A program made the position numbers and the translations under genes. Below, piece by piece: positions 46,413 to 57,345 of a stretch of 64,000 nt of DNA. The notes under the pieces are model-generated. The model did no database searches, had not been told where the DNA came from, and worked only from the letters and a program-made list of their open reading frames with translations. The first letter of the stretch is position 1. Each line of letters begins with the position of its first letter. The DNA lies in assembly GCF_002999335.1 (NCBI RefSeq), contig NW_020312754.1, forward strand, positions 105,175 to 169,174, given 5' to 3'. This DNA comes from Cyclospora cayetanensis (taxonomy: Eukaryota; Apicomplexa; Conoidasida; Eucoccidiorida; Eimeriidae).

Positions 46413-47564
46413 TTAGTACTTCTCCTCCTTAAGGCCGTCCCTCAGATAAATAAACCTTGGTGCAGTTTCCTCGTCCTTGTAGTATGCATAAACCAAAGAT
46501 GCCTCGAAATCATTGCTTTGCGACATGTAAAACAAGAAGTCGTCGAACGAGCCGAGGATCTTTTTCACAAGAGCTTCGGTTCCTTTCTTGAAATCCTCAA
46601 CTCTTGTCGGATTATTCTCCTCCAGATGCTGCATCACTCTCTTTATATAGGCCTTGATGTATGCAGTGAAGTCCTTCTTTGACAAAGAAGTCTCAGACAG
46701 GTGGAATGAATCGACAATGTCAATCACCGTCTCAGGCTGATCGTCCACGCCATCCTCGCCTTCCGCGCTGCGCAAGACAGAAGTTTCAGCAAAAACTCGA
46801 ACAAATTACAAATCCCAGATGAACACAGACACGATGCAACCAGGTTTAAGTGAGAAGGATTCACGACATAAAAGAAAGGGCACCACGGGAACAAACTTCA
46901 CTGATGCCACAAGCCTATCGAACGATCAAGCAAAATCCTAAAATAAGTCCCATCTGTTCCACTTTATTAGGGGTCGAAAGAACCGCCTCCCAATATCCCG
47001 CCCACCTGTTGTCCGCGACACCTATGTCTCCAATGCCCGTCGTGACTCGAGTCCCCTTGACTTCAAAGGCAACTAAAGCGCATGGAACACGCGAAAATGC
47101 AAGAGAGAAGTTACAGCAGCATGCCTTTGCTAACATCAAGCCACAACAAAAGTGCTCAGCAGCTAGGCCTCTGGGCACCGGACCCGGCGAGACGGCGAAG
47201 ACTATACCAGAGCGACACTCCAGAGGAGCCCTCGCAGTCACGCGAAACTACAGCCCAAATTTTTCCCCATACTCATGTCACGCCTTGGCTGGTTCAGGTG
47301 GATCCCATGTCGCGATACCACGCTGTTTTCCCAACTCGCGGACCCCCAACCAGGAAACATCCGATACCACCATACTCTGCTAATTACACTACTAAGCAAC
47401 CTGCTTGCACCATCCTTGTGCTAAACTTTCTCCAAAATGACGAACGAAATTTGGCTGCCGCCGGACGCACCATTCTTTAAGGATTCGTCCCCAAAAGGAG
47501 CAAGATGCTGGTAGGAGTCCGAGCAGAGCTCGTCGTCAGAGAAGATGCATTTGTAGACCTTCAT
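46413..47564 (-). CDS. TCTP: translationally controlled tumour protein (TCTP), three exons
   Basis: Exons 47564-47471, 47072-47006 and 46767-46413 join in phase (phase 1, then phase 2) to 171 residues, the usual length of the family. The N-terminus MKVYKCIFSDDELCSDSY, the middle FEVKGTRVTTGIGDIG and the C-terminal half (VIDIVDSFHLSETSLSKKDF, KKILGSFDDFLFYMSQS, RFIYLRDGLKEEKY) all match TCTP in order. It is an abundant cytosolic calcium-binding protein linked to growth control and histamine release in other organisms; some parasites secrete it by an unconventional route. No signal peptide is present, in line with this. The short middle exon (67 bases) and the GTGCGT and GTGGGC donors make the gene easy to miss as one unit. 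Confidence 0.93.
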
Positions 47565-48733
47565 TTCCTCAGATCAGCAAGAAGGAACCAGCGAATGCAA
47601 AAAAAATGCCTAAAAATCAGACAAACGGGAAATATGAGCGAATAGGGGTTGTGGGGGAGCGCAGCGCTGCTGCTGCTGCTGCGAGTAGTACGCGACCAAA
47701 GCCCCAAGTCTATGCCATACGATGCGTCCTTATGCAGGCTGCTTTTGCATCCAAAGAGGAAAAGATAATCATACGTTACGTGGGTAGGCGCTTTTTTTCT
47801 TTATGAATGTACCTGTTATGAAGCTGTTTATTGCAATTCTGTCTTCATATTGATTCCCCTTGAAGCCAACCGCGGCCGCCATCAGACATGAGATCCGCAA
47901 CAGGCACAGCACAGGCAGGGGGGCCCAGCACTCCCTTCCATTCTCATGCCATCTGGGACCCTCTAAAATTTTGACACCTGCGCCAATTTTCAACTACTCC
48001 GCTGGAATACTGGCTTATTAGATGCTCCTGTAATTTGCTATGTTGCTGATTGCTAGTTGATCTACTCCTCACATCCAGGGTAGCGCTTGTGGGGCAGCTT
48101 ACGCAGCACGCCAATCCTAGAACCGGTAGGCCGGCAGCATTCAGTAAGCGTAAGCTATGGGAGACTCAAACTACGCTCCCATCGCCCTTTATCCCCTCTT
48201 TGAATATCACTTCGCTCTTTGCGTATGCTTTGGGCCCAGTAACAAGACATGCAGCAGTAGCATGTGCGGCAACAGTACCAGCCCTCCCTTCGTGTCGCCG
48301 GCTTGTACCTGCCTACTTCCGCAACACGGGGTTAATGCAAATAATGCTTTGTCGTCTGCTGCCTTTTCCTATGTCGTGCATGACGCGTACTATGCATACT
48401 CTGAATGCGCTCGAACTAGACCGCTGCGTGCTTCACGCACCCTCTACAACCCCAGCTCACTTACTCTAGTTTGCTGCCGCAGCATCCTCCCCCTATGTGC
48501 CTGCTTGTGTTGCCTCCTCTCCACGCTCCTGCTTCCAAGTGTATCCCGCTCAAGGCGCATACCCACTTTGCTGGCCACCCTGATGCGCTCTCCCTGTTCC
48601 TTTCTCCCTGATGCCCCCCGTGTGGCCGGCTAGGCTTATAGCTGTACAGCTTCTGCTCTGGGTGTCTTCTCCCTTCCGCTCTGTCGCATGCTGTCCACCC
48701 GTGCTTGATCTTTTTGCTTTTCCCGCAGAAAAG
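47565..48733. promoter_or_regulatory. divergent promoter region of TCTP and SerRS with a likely 5' leader intron
   Basis: TCTP (minus) and seryl-tRNA synthetase (plus) face away from each other, so this stretch should hold both promoters. Just before the SerRS ATG a pyrimidine-rich tract ends in CCCGCAG (48728), leaving only AAAAG before the ATG. That is a splice acceptor, so the SerRS transcript probably has an intron in its 5' leader. The leader exon itself was not found. No TATA-like or other consensus element could be assigned. Confidence 0.5.
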
Positions 48734-50149
48734 ATGACGATCGATATAAACTTGTTGCGGGAGGAGAAGGGCGGCTGTCCCGCCCATGTGGCGGAGAGCG
48801 AGAGGAGACGAGGGCGGGATCCAGCCAGAGTAGAACGTCTGATTGCGGCAGATAAGAAATGGAGGGAGGCAACATTCTCATTAGAGCAGGGGAGGAAGGA
48901 CTTGAATGCCGTAAACAAAGAGATCGGACAGCGAAAGAAGAGTGATCCGAAGGCCTCATGCGAGGACCTAGTGTCCAAAACTACGGGCATCAAGGCAAGG
49001 CTACAAACTTTGGAAGCTGAGGCTGCAGAAGCAGCAACCACCAGAGACACGCTCCTCAAATCCATTGGCAATATCGTGCATGGCTCCGTCCCTGTAAGCA
49101 ACGATGAAACGAACAACAAAGTTGTACGGACTTGGGGGACCCCCAACAAGGTGAAGATTGATGGCACTCCTGGGAAAATGCATCATCACGAGGTTTTGCA
49201 GCGGTTGCATGGGGTGGACTTCAAAAAAGGAGTGGAGGTTGCAGGGCACAGGGGCTACTACCTGAAGGGCCCTGGTGTCATGCTCAACTACGCTTTGATT
49301 CAATACGGCCTGAACTTCCTGATGAAGAAGGGATACCAGCCGGTTCAGCCGCCTTTTTTCATGAGAAAAAGTGTCATGGGGGCTGCAGCGGAGCTTCGGG
49401 ACTTTGAAGAAACGCTGTACAAGATCCCGCACGAAGCAGGACACCAGCAGCAGCAGAAGACGAAGCAGCAGCAGCAGGATGCAGAGAGGGATGACATGTT
49501 CCTTATAGCCACTAGCGAGCAGCCACTGTGTGCCTTGCATATGCATGAGAGAGTAGAAGAGAAGCAGCTGCCGATTCGGTATACTGGCACCAGCACCTGC
49601 TTTAGGAAGGAGGCTGGGGCGCACGGAAAGGACTGTTGGGGAATTTTCCGCATCCATCAATTCGAGAAGATCGAGCAGTTCTGCATTACGGCACCGGAAA
49701 AGTCGTGGGATATGCATGAAGAAATGATTTCTACAGCTGAGGAATTTTACCAGTCCCTCGAACTGCCATACAGAGTCGTGTCGATTGTAACTGGCGCCCT
49801 TAACGACGCAGCCGCGAAGAAGTACGACCTTGAAGCCTGGTTCCCCGGGTATGAGGACTACAGGGAGCTGGTTTCCTGCAGCAACTGCACCGACTTCCAG
49901 GCGAGAGACCTTGATATTCGCCTTGGCCACAAAAAGGAGACGGCTACAGCGGCAGATTCAAAACCCTTCGTTCACCTCCTCAATGCAACGCTTGTGGCCA
50001 CTCAGCGATGCATGTGCTGTATCCTTGAAAACTACCAAACACCAACTGGGGTGAAGGTTCCTAGGGCTCTTGTCCCGTATATGGGAGGGCAGGAGTTCCT
50101 TCATTACCCTACAGACGATGAAGATAAGAGGGAGGCTGGGAACGCGTAA
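48734..50149 (+). CDS. SerRS: cytosolic seryl-tRNA synthetase (class II)
   Basis: It charges tRNA-Ser with serine. The start at 48734 gives MTIDINLLREEKGG, the usual eukaryotic SerRS N-terminus; the open frame reaches further up to 48611, but that part reads like an intron before a CCCGCAG acceptor. The protein has 471 residues: the helical tRNA-binding arm (about 30-120), then the catalytic core with the serine-binding loop TSEQPLCALHMHE (about 260), motif 2 FRKEAGAHGKDCWGIFRIH (about 290) and motif 3 region TQRCMCCILENYQTPTG (about 420). No leader peptide is present, hence the cytosolic assignment. A Gln/Lys-rich insert of roughly 18 residues (QQQQKTKQQQQ) precedes TSEQ in the core, where other SerRS have a short loop. 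The coding part is a single exon. Confidence 0.95.
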   Translation: MTIDINLLREEKGGCPAHVAESERRRGRDPARVERLIAADKKWREATFSLEQGRKDLNAVNKEIGQRKKSDPKASCEDLVSKTTGIKARLQTLEAEAAEAATTRDTLLKSIGNIVHGSVPVSNDETNNKVVRTWGTPNKVKIDGTPGKMHHHEVLQRLHGVDFKKGVEVAGHRGYYLKGPGVMLNYALIQYGLNFLMKKGYQPVQPPFFMRKSVMGAAAELRDFEETLYKIPHEAGHQQQQKTKQQQQDAERDDMFLIATSEQPLCALHMHERVEEKQLPIRYTGTSTCFRKEAGAHGKDCWGIFRIHQFEKIEQFCITAPEKSWDMHEEMISTAEEFYQSLELPYRVVSIVTGALNDAAAKKYDLEAWFPGYEDYRELVSCSNCTDFQARDLDIRLGHKKETATAADSKPFVHLLNATLVATQRCMCCILENYQTPTGVKVPRALVPYMGGQEFLHYPTDDEDKREAGNA

Positions 50150-51298
50150 CCCATCCGAAGCCCCATAGTTTTTGCATGTGGCTATGACTGGGGGCCGACT
50201 GATGAGCCATGTGGCAACGGGATGTGATGAGAGAACCCTTAGTACTCCATTCTTGGTGTATTAGTGCTGTATATGCACCGAGGCTTTAAAGTTGCGCTCC
50301 TACTCCATCTAGGCATTATTGTCCTCGACATATAAACTCCTACCAAACCTGGTACATCAACCACTTTCCTGTACGCATACACTCCCTTGTACATAGCTGC
50401 ATAGTTTATCGTCTGCACTCAGTATTTATGTGCATTTGTACAAGCCCTTAGACCCAAGATCACGAAGGCCGGAATCCCTGAGGAACACTCTTCCACTTAT
50501 GTCAGGACGTCACAGAGATAGTCTTGCAATGGTTTACTATTTCAGCGTGCTGTGGTCCTACAGTGGCGTCTGGTGCTACGTGGCTCGGTATGGCAGCTAC
50601 AGGGTTTACCATACGCCACAGAAGGGGAGAGCACGTGGACAGTGCGGTTGCCATATGTTCGTGCGTAAGTCTGAGAAGGGATAATCGGGGCTTCACAAGG
50701 CCAACACTCAATGCACAGAGACAGAAGGCAATGCAGCGCACACTCACCTCGGCACGGTGCACGAACGGCTAGACTGGCAGGCCCATGAATGCCTGTGCGC
50801 ATGTGTGCGACGTATGCATATACTTAGGGGAAAGGTCTCTATAAAAGCAGTAGAATGCATAACAAGAACACAGACAAGCATGCAAGGGAGCGCAAGCACG
50901 TGTGCTTGAAATTAGAGCTGAACATGCAATACGTTCTCGCTTCACACAACTAGCCCCCCATCGGTGCTAGAACCAGAACCTAACATCGAAGGGGGCGCCT
51001 CCCGGCGCCTCTAGTTGGGAGTTCGAGCTTCTGGCTTCCACGGCGACTTTGAGATGCGAGCGCCGAGAAAAAAAGGATCCTCCCAAAAGCAACGCGCTTC
51101 CCTCCCCCTTCCTCGGAAAGGCGTGGCAGCGTGGAGAGACATGTGGTATTACTGTGGGACGGTGACAGGGGGGCAGGCCGAGGCCCCTAGTAGGAGCCAT
51201 AAGGGGGCCTCTTTGGGAGACTCGTGTGTGCAGCATGGCCCGTAGGGGGCTGGGCTGGACCCCTTTACGCGTAACTGGCAAAGCGTGAAATCGCAGTG
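50150..51298. other. convergent intergenic stretch
   Basis: It lies between the SerRS stop (plus) and the F-box gene stop (minus) and should hold both 3' ends. Several short frames at 50430-50800 overlap each other on both strands and have no motif. Confidence 0.5.
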
Positions 51299-54200
51299 TT
51301 AGAGGAATATAGCCGGACAGAGAGGAGAAGCATCCGGATGTGCGAAGTCCAAGATAACCAAGGATCCATTGGCATCTACTTGAACTGCCTTCCAGTCCAC
51401 AAGTGCCCATGCATTTCCTTTCTCGCGAAGCCATGCGACGCTGGAGAGAGGATCCAAGGCTTGCGGTTCGACGGAAGCAGGCCAGGGAGAGCGCAGACTC
51501 CTCTGTGAAGTAGGCACCGCTGAGACTTCTGCTCTGTTCTCGTTTGTGGCGGCAGCGGTGCGGCTGTTGGAGACTGAGGGGGTGGAGGAGGCGCCTTGAG
51601 GACCGGGAGAAATCGCTAGGGGCCTCAGTGGGGCGCTTGCTGCTGCTGTTCTTTGATTTTCTGCATGCCCGTGTCCTTCTCCCGTCAAGTTGGTAGCGAA
51701 TACAGCAGCTTCGGCATGGCTAGCTGCATGTGCAGCAGCAGACGCTGCTAAAACTGCAGATCTGTGCCTGCGCCGTCGCTGCCTTTCAATCCACTGCAGA
51801 ACCAGTCGCCGATGCGACTTGATAGATTCCCTCCGTTTCGCTTCTTCCGCGGCTCTCTGCTGCTGTTGCAGGCGCCACTGTGTTGCTGCTGGCTCGTAAA
51901 AGGCCTGCAGCGGCCTGTCCGGGGAGGACTCTTGGGGGCGAACACCGGGATCTCCCCTCCAGCAGCACCTCTTTGCCTGCCTTAGTGCGAAAGCTGCATC
52001 GTCACACAGCGCAGCCGCAGCATCTGCTGTTGCCCCTTCATCTGCCACCTCAGCAACTGAGTCCGCAGCTGCTGCAGCTCGTGCAGATGAAGAGGCTGCC
52101 CGGCTATTGTGCTCCCGCTGCAGTCGCTCCACATCAAAGACCAGCCAATCCGAGAGGGACCGCTTGAAAGGGTTGTACCGGGGTACTCGAGGCGCGAAGC
52201 CTGAGACGCTCTCCGTAGAATTTACTTCATCTTCTCCACATAAAACAGAGATGAGACCTTCGCCGCTGAACTCCGCAAAGAAGGCATTACTGGGCAACAA
52301 ATACGCACCGCAAATTTCAAGTGTATGCACTTGGGAGCTGGTGCTCTCCGGCCCGCTGTTCCTGCCGCTGCCGCCTATTGCGCGACGAGGCAAGGGCATG
52401 CTTCCTGCAAAGCCCTCTGCGCAGCTTTGCGGGATTCTAATGGTGCGCTTGCTGCCCTTGTCTGTGCTGCCGTTGCCACCTTTGCTTGCCAAGCTCCTGT
52501 GGCTGCTTTCCTCTGGCTCCTGGACGCTGCTGCTACGGGAGCAAATTCCAGTTGTTTGCGACCCTAAGCTGCGAGGGCCATCCGAGCTGCTGCGTCTACT
52601 GCTGCCAGTGCCGCGATTGCTCAGCGGACGCAAACTGAGCCCACGTATTGCGAAGCCAGCAGTTCTTCCAGCAGTAACAACACATGGAGCCTCAGGAGTC
52701 GGTGCTCCTGATGATGGTGGTGGTCGTCGTGATGCTGCTGCTGCTGCTGTGTCTGCAGAACGTGCAGCTTCTGAGGCTGATGCGAAAAAAACGGCTGCAG
52801 AATCAGGAACGGCATGCGATTCTGCTGCCGCCTTGACTGAGATGCGTATCGCAGTGTCAGCCCCAGAAAAATTGCGCCTTCTGTCCTCTAACACGCCAAC
52901 AACTTTGCATCCAAAGTCGTCTTTTGTCGTGCCTTTAGCGAGTTGCTTCCAGCGGGAAAGCATATGCTGCCAAACTGCGTCAGGGTTCGTGGAAGACCAG
53001 TCCAGTCGCAGCTTTTGCTTGGTGCCCCGCCTCGCTCGCAGAGAAGACAGCGAAGGAGCATTCAACATCCACAGCAACAGCAGGGGTTGCTGATGCTGCT
53101 GCGAGTGCTGCAGCACCTGCTTTCTACGGCACAGCGTCAGCAGGCCATGGCAGGAGAGGGAGATGCGGTGCACCCAGTAACTGTCCATAGGAGGGATTAC
53201 CGCGATACATCCAATGGCGGCCTCTTTGCTGTCATCTTCCGCTTGTCGCGCACAGAGAAACCTCCTTCTGCTACTGATGCCTGCGCTCTCAGGGTGTATT
53301 GGACGCATCCCAGCCGCATTCATTTGCCCCCCTTGCTGCTGCAGAGGATCCGGCAGCAGCGGTGCCGCAGCGATTTCGGTGTCTCGCTCGCATGCACGAG
53401 TCATCGCCGCCGCTGCTGCTGCTGCTGTGGCCTCCTTTTGAGGAAATGCCGCCGAGTGCCACACCCGCACAGTCCCCCCGACATCCAGGGATGCAAGGAA
53501 GTATTCATGCATGTCTCTCCAGTCAGTCTGCTGCCTTACGCGAAGCAGCGGCCGCGTGTGGCCCCTCAGTGTATATACCAGCCGTGCGCAGGAGGCGGTA
53601 GCCGTAGAAACTATTGCTGGTGCTTCTATGACACCAGAGCGAGCACTAAAAGACGCAGAAGGCGTTGCAAGGTAGGGAGGAGACTGAGCAACTGAACTCG
53701 GGGGGCCTTGCGAAGCATCAGCGGTGCACACAGGAGAGGCGGACCAGACGAGAAGGCGCCGGCTGACTCCCGCATGCCAAGTCACAATATGCCGACACCC
53801 CAACCTGCAGCATTTGAGACTGCACTGCAGTTCGGTATCTCTGCACCGTCTGGAGGCAAACAGCCCACCGCTACTGCCGCAGCTCCCTCTATTTGTATTC
53901 CAGCTCGCCCAACAGCCCCTCGCGTTGCATGCGGAAGCATTTCTTTCTGCACCGTTTAAGTGGCAGAAACAGCTGCAGAGGTCGCTGTTGCTAGTAGCGC
54001 CACTCTGTCTCGTCGCGTCTCCTTGCTGATGCTGCAACTGCTGCTGCTCGAGGCTACATTCTGTGCGTCTGTGTAGAGGACGCCCTCTGCATGCAGCCCC
54101 TGCCCAGCAGAAGTCAAATCCGCCTTCTGCGTGGGGAGGTGGTCCGCCAACCCATTCGCCCCCTAAGTAGGCCCTCCTTTGCTGTTGTTGTTGCTGTTGC

Positions 54201-55558
54201 AGCTGCCGCAGCTCGAGTGTGCCCACATGCTGCAGCGCAAAGAGAGGGGCTAGAGTTTCACTGTCATAGATGATGGCGCCTATTTTCGAAATGAAGGCGA
54301 ACTGATTACTGCGATGGCATACATCGATGGGCATGCAGCTGGCAGCGGCTGCCGTCTGAATGGGGGAAAGGCCCACACAGAGGTCCCTCACGTACAGTCC
54401 TGTTTGCAGACAAAATACCTGCAACCACCCTCGTACGAATGTAAAAGCGTGGCTAGCACTAGCCACCACGTGGCACCGTGAACGCCACCCTTGAGAGGCC
54501 CCCACAGGCCCAGTTAGCAAAGGGTTGAAGGGGGCCACTTTGGGAGGTCCCCCACGAAAACGCATTTGGGATCCATTGACTCCAGTCGCAGGGATTTCCT
54601 CCTGCTGGATACTATTTAGTAGTCTACGTGGCGTTAATTGTGCCCCCGCTGCTGCTTCAGCTGCACCTGCAGTGAATGCTGCAGTGCTAGTCGGCTCGAA
54701 CGGTTCCTCCGCTACCCAGGAAGACCAAAGCAAGCGACCCCTGTCTAAGTCAAAGCATTGCAATGCTTCTCCATTGCACCAGAGCAGCCGGCGACAGTCC
54801 AGGGTTATGCACATGCCCCCTTCCACAGCCACGTGAATCGGTGGCTTGAGGGCCTCCTTCAGGATCCGCCGGTGCGCAAGCCCCCCGCGCAAGTTTTTTA
54901 AGAGCATGCACACTCTAAAATAGAGAACACGCCAAGTAAACGGGTGGACGGTAAGAGTGTATGCTGTGCTTCGACGCACCGAGGCGTCGCCACCCTCTTG
55001 TGGCCACTGAGGGCCCTCTCTTGTCCATGAAACAAGCCCCTTTCCCGAGTCAAAAACGTTCAAGGAAGGAGTCGGAGAGATGGAACGGTCTTCAGAGCTG
55101 CAAAATTTTTCAACAGTGGGCTTTGGTGGAATTAGAGAGCATCCGCCTCCCGTGATGTGACAAGAGCAAGAGGAGCCCATGAGGTCGAGGGCTCCCTGGA
55201 GGCTCTCATAGCGCCGCACAAAGTCCGTAATGACTTTGTGACGCCAGAGACCATCCCAAGTGCTGCTGATTTCCTTCAGATACCGGCAACTGCCCTCCAG
55301 CTGCAACAAATCGCGTGCAGGGAGGAAACGGGCAATAGGCAGCAACAGCCAGCGGGGGAGGCGAAGCAAATGCGACATCGAAGAGTCACCTAAAGCGGAT
55401 GAGCCTATTGCTGAATGTAGATTCTGTGGACTCTGCGAATTCCCGAGGTGGGAACCAGACTGTGTTTGTATCGGGGGAGCCCTCATAGACGGGTCTAGGA
55501 TTGGTACGCATGTGCGGTGGAGTGGATACAGTACAGCTGGACGGGAATAGCAGAGCAT
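51299..55558 (-). CDS. F-box/WD40-like protein, single long exon
   Basis: A 1,419-codon open frame. Near residue 65-115 is an F-box, RLPRWLLLPIARFLPARDLL then LEGSCRYLKEISSTWDGLWR, the segment that binds Skp1 in SCF ubiquitin ligases. WD-like repeats follow: LLWCNGEALQCFDLDRGRLL (about 265), a stretch ending IGAIIYDSETLAPLFAL (about 435), and the clearest one, LRGHTRPLLRVRQQ ... FLASLDVGGTVRVWHSA (about 670-710). Long Ala, Gln and Ser/Arg inserts separate them, so a full propeller is hard to count. The C-terminus is again ordered (WLREKGNAWALVDWKAVQVD). The likely role is substrate recognition for a cullin-type E3 ligase; the substrate is unknown. The first ATG at 55558 was taken; the next in frame, MRAPPIQTQ, is possible too. 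Confidence 0.75.
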   Translation of the reverse strand: MLCYSRPAVLYPLHRTCVPILDPSMRAPPIQTQSGSHLGNSQSPQNLHSAIGSSALGDSSMSHLLRLPRWLLLPIARFLPARDLLQLEGSCRYLKEISSTWDGLWRHKVITDFVRRYESLQGALDLMGSSCSCHITGGGCSLIPPKPTVEKFCSSEDRSISPTPSLNVFDSGKGLVSWTREGPQWPQEGGDASVRRSTAYTLTVHPFTWRVLYFRVCMLLKNLRGGLAHRRILKEALKPPIHVAVEGGMCITLDCRRLLWCNGEALQCFDLDRGRLLWSSWVAEEPFEPTSTAAFTAGAAEAAAGAQLTPRRLLNSIQQEEIPATGVNGSQMRFRGGPPKVAPFNPLLTGPVGASQGWRSRCHVVASASHAFTFVRGWLQVFCLQTGLYVRDLCVGLSPIQTAAAASCMPIDVCHRSNQFAFISKIGAIIYDSETLAPLFALQHVGTLELRQLQQQQQQQRRAYLGGEWVGGPPPHAEGGFDFCWAGAACRGRPLHRRTECSLEQQQLQHQQGDATRQSGATSNSDLCSCFCHLNGAERNASACNARGCWASWNTNRGSCGSSGGLFASRRCRDTELQCSLKCCRLGCRHIVTWHAGVSRRLLVWSASPVCTADASQGPPSSVAQSPPYLATPSASFSARSGVIEAPAIVSTATASCARLVYTLRGHTRPLLRVRQQTDWRDMHEYFLASLDVGGTVRVWHSAAFPQKEATAAAAAAAMTRACERDTEIAAAPLLPDPLQQQGGQMNAAGMRPIHPESAGISSRRRFLCARQAEDDSKEAAIGCIAVIPPMDSYWVHRISLSCHGLLTLCRRKQVLQHSQQHQQPLLLLWMLNAPSLSSLRARRGTKQKLRLDWSSTNPDAVWQHMLSRWKQLAKGTTKDDFGCKVVGVLEDRRRNFSGADTAIRISVKAAAESHAVPDSAAVFFASASEAARSADTAAAAASRRPPPSSGAPTPEAPCVVTAGRTAGFAIRGLSLRPLSNRGTGSSRRSSSDGPRSLGSQTTGICSRSSSVQEPEESSHRSLASKGGNGSTDKGSKRTIRIPQSCAEGFAGSMPLPRRAIGGSGRNSGPESTSSQVHTLEICGAYLLPSNAFFAEFSGEGLISVLCGEDEVNSTESVSGFAPRVPRYNPFKRSLSDWLVFDVERLQREHNSRAASSSARAAAAADSVAEVADEGATADAAAALCDDAAFALRQAKRCCWRGDPGVRPQESSPDRPLQAFYEPAATQWRLQQQQRAAEEAKRRESIKSHRRLVLQWIERQRRRRHRSAVLAASAAAHAASHAEAAVFATNLTGEGHGHAENQRTAAASAPLRPLAISPGPQGASSTPSVSNSRTAAATNENRAEVSAVPTSQRSLRSPWPASVEPQALDPLSSVAWLREKGNAWALVDWKAVQVDANGSLVILDFAHPDASPLCPAIFL

Positions 55559-57345
55559 CGGCAGGCTTCAGGAGGCAGAAGACGCCTCATGGGTCGGCTC
55601 AGCAGAGCCTCCTATTACAGTTCAGGCATCCTGCAATAGTGGCACGCAGGACGTGTGCTTGTCAGCCTTGACCGGTTTCGGGGGCCCCCGAGGTGTCTTT
55701 TTAGGTCGAGTTGACGGTATCTAGTTTGGAAATGTACTTTCAAAGGATGTCGATTGCTTGCAAAGCCAAAAAAAAAAGACTCAGTCTTTATGGGAGCCGA
55801 CGAGGAGAGTCGAGAAACGGAAGGATACTGCCAGAGAAACGAGAAAACACGCAATGCTCCAGTTTTCAAGGCAGCGACTTAATAAAAACAGCCATTAGGC
55901 CAAAAATTAGCGCTTTCATAGCCATAAAAAGGATATTCTACCCAACGCAGGAAGTAGGTACTGCCGACATTTCAGACACGGGGACTCCATTGCTGCCGCT
56001 GGTGCGACGTTTCTGGCATCGTTTCTCGCTGTCACTAATTTGATTCCATCAGTATTTGATTTTGATCAATGTATTGTGCTGATTTTTGTACTCATATTTA
56101 CATTTTAGGAGCAGGCTGAGGGCTGCAAACCCAACTGACACTGGTGTGCAGCCCATTGGTCCACCAGGCTGCGCTGCCACTAGTAGTGGGGCAAAGCAGC
56201 CGTCTCTTGAAAAGTACACACGCCAAAAAAAGGTACGCCGAATGAAGCTACGTGGATGAGTTATAGATTAAATGCTTGCGGATGCACATTGAGTCAAGCT
56301 GCTGCAATAACCAAGAAAGGCGAAAAAGTGCGGCGGCAAGCAACTCTCTTCATAGGGTCCCTTTGGAGGGGCCCACAGCCAGCGACTGGCTTCGTTTTGT
56401 TCTCTGAAACGGTGTTTCCATCTTCTTGACATCATTCCGACAAGTTCTTTGCCCAAGGGAAGGACGGATAGCTAGGATGTAGGTAGCCTACACCTGCGGG
56501 CAGTCTGTAGATTTGCGCACAAAAGCTTCGCGCCCAGGTGCAAAACATCAATTTCTTCTGGTATGGAAAGACGCCTAGTTCACAGCTGATATACTATAGA
56601 AATAGCTTCATTGTACAAGCAGTTCGAGTGATGCTTGACCAAAATGTGAAGCAGTTTGGTGTAACCGTGTAAACGTGTACCTGGGCTCACCATGAGGGGT
56701 AACACAGACAAATGCATTAGGAAAAGTAGTTTCTAGAGTGCAGCAATGGACTTCCAATTAAACAGAAGGGTGAACGCTGGTCCCTTGGCAGTTGAACATG
56801 GAGTATGCAGGCTATACCATCTGACGAAAGTCTGAAAACATTCATACATGAAGGGATAGGTCCTCAGCGAACCCCATAGATCTGAAATGCAGCTAAGAAT
56901 CGTTTTACTAGGCTCCTGCAGAAAAATCTGGGCAGAGGGCTCCTTTTTAAAGATAATACATGTATGCCGCGAAACACAAGTAGCAGCCCATACACGGGCG
57001 AAAATGAAATGTTGAGGCCTAAAAATTTTAGAATTTATTCCCAAATGATCAGGAATTACCCTGTATTCTCATTAGGAGACCTTCTTCCAGGACCACCCCC
57101 AATGAGGCCATTCTTTGTGGCTTGTCCGGTAACCTTAAGGATGCTCGAAGTCTTCAGTCACTCGACATGTGGGAGAATTGTTGAGTTTTAAAAATCATAA
57201 AAGGACGGCAAAGTGATATGGGGTTTTGTTGGGGGAGGTAGTAAAGCGGAGCTACCTATGGACGAAAGTTTGTGACAAGGATTGGATTCGTCATGTGTCT
57301 CCTAGGATCAACCACTTTAGAAAGATTGCAGAATATTTAGCCTAG
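55559..57345. other. stretch with possible small exons
   Basis: The 5' part should hold the F-box gene promoter. A plausible plus-strand exon at about 56109-56231 is bounded by TTTTAG and AAG|GTACGC and reads ANPTDTGVQPIGPPGC ... KQPSLEKYTRQKK; it may belong to the Cys-rich exon downstream. No other support was found. Confidence 0.35.

Noticed and set aside
48611..48733. Extended SerRS N-terminus starting at 48611, hydrophobic enough to suggest a signal peptide
   Set aside because: The stretch is pyrimidine-rich and ends in a CCCGCAG acceptor; the Met at 48734 gives the standard eukaryotic SerRS start.
51690..54836. Plus-strand frames up to 328 codons across the F-box gene
   Set aside because: Antisense to a 1,419-codon frame with F-box and WD features; their composition is the mirror of its Ala/Gln/Ser inserts.
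12000..55000. CAG tracts as a CRISPR-like or other spaced repeat array
   Set aside because: They are simple codon repeats inside open frames, without unique spacers of constant length.
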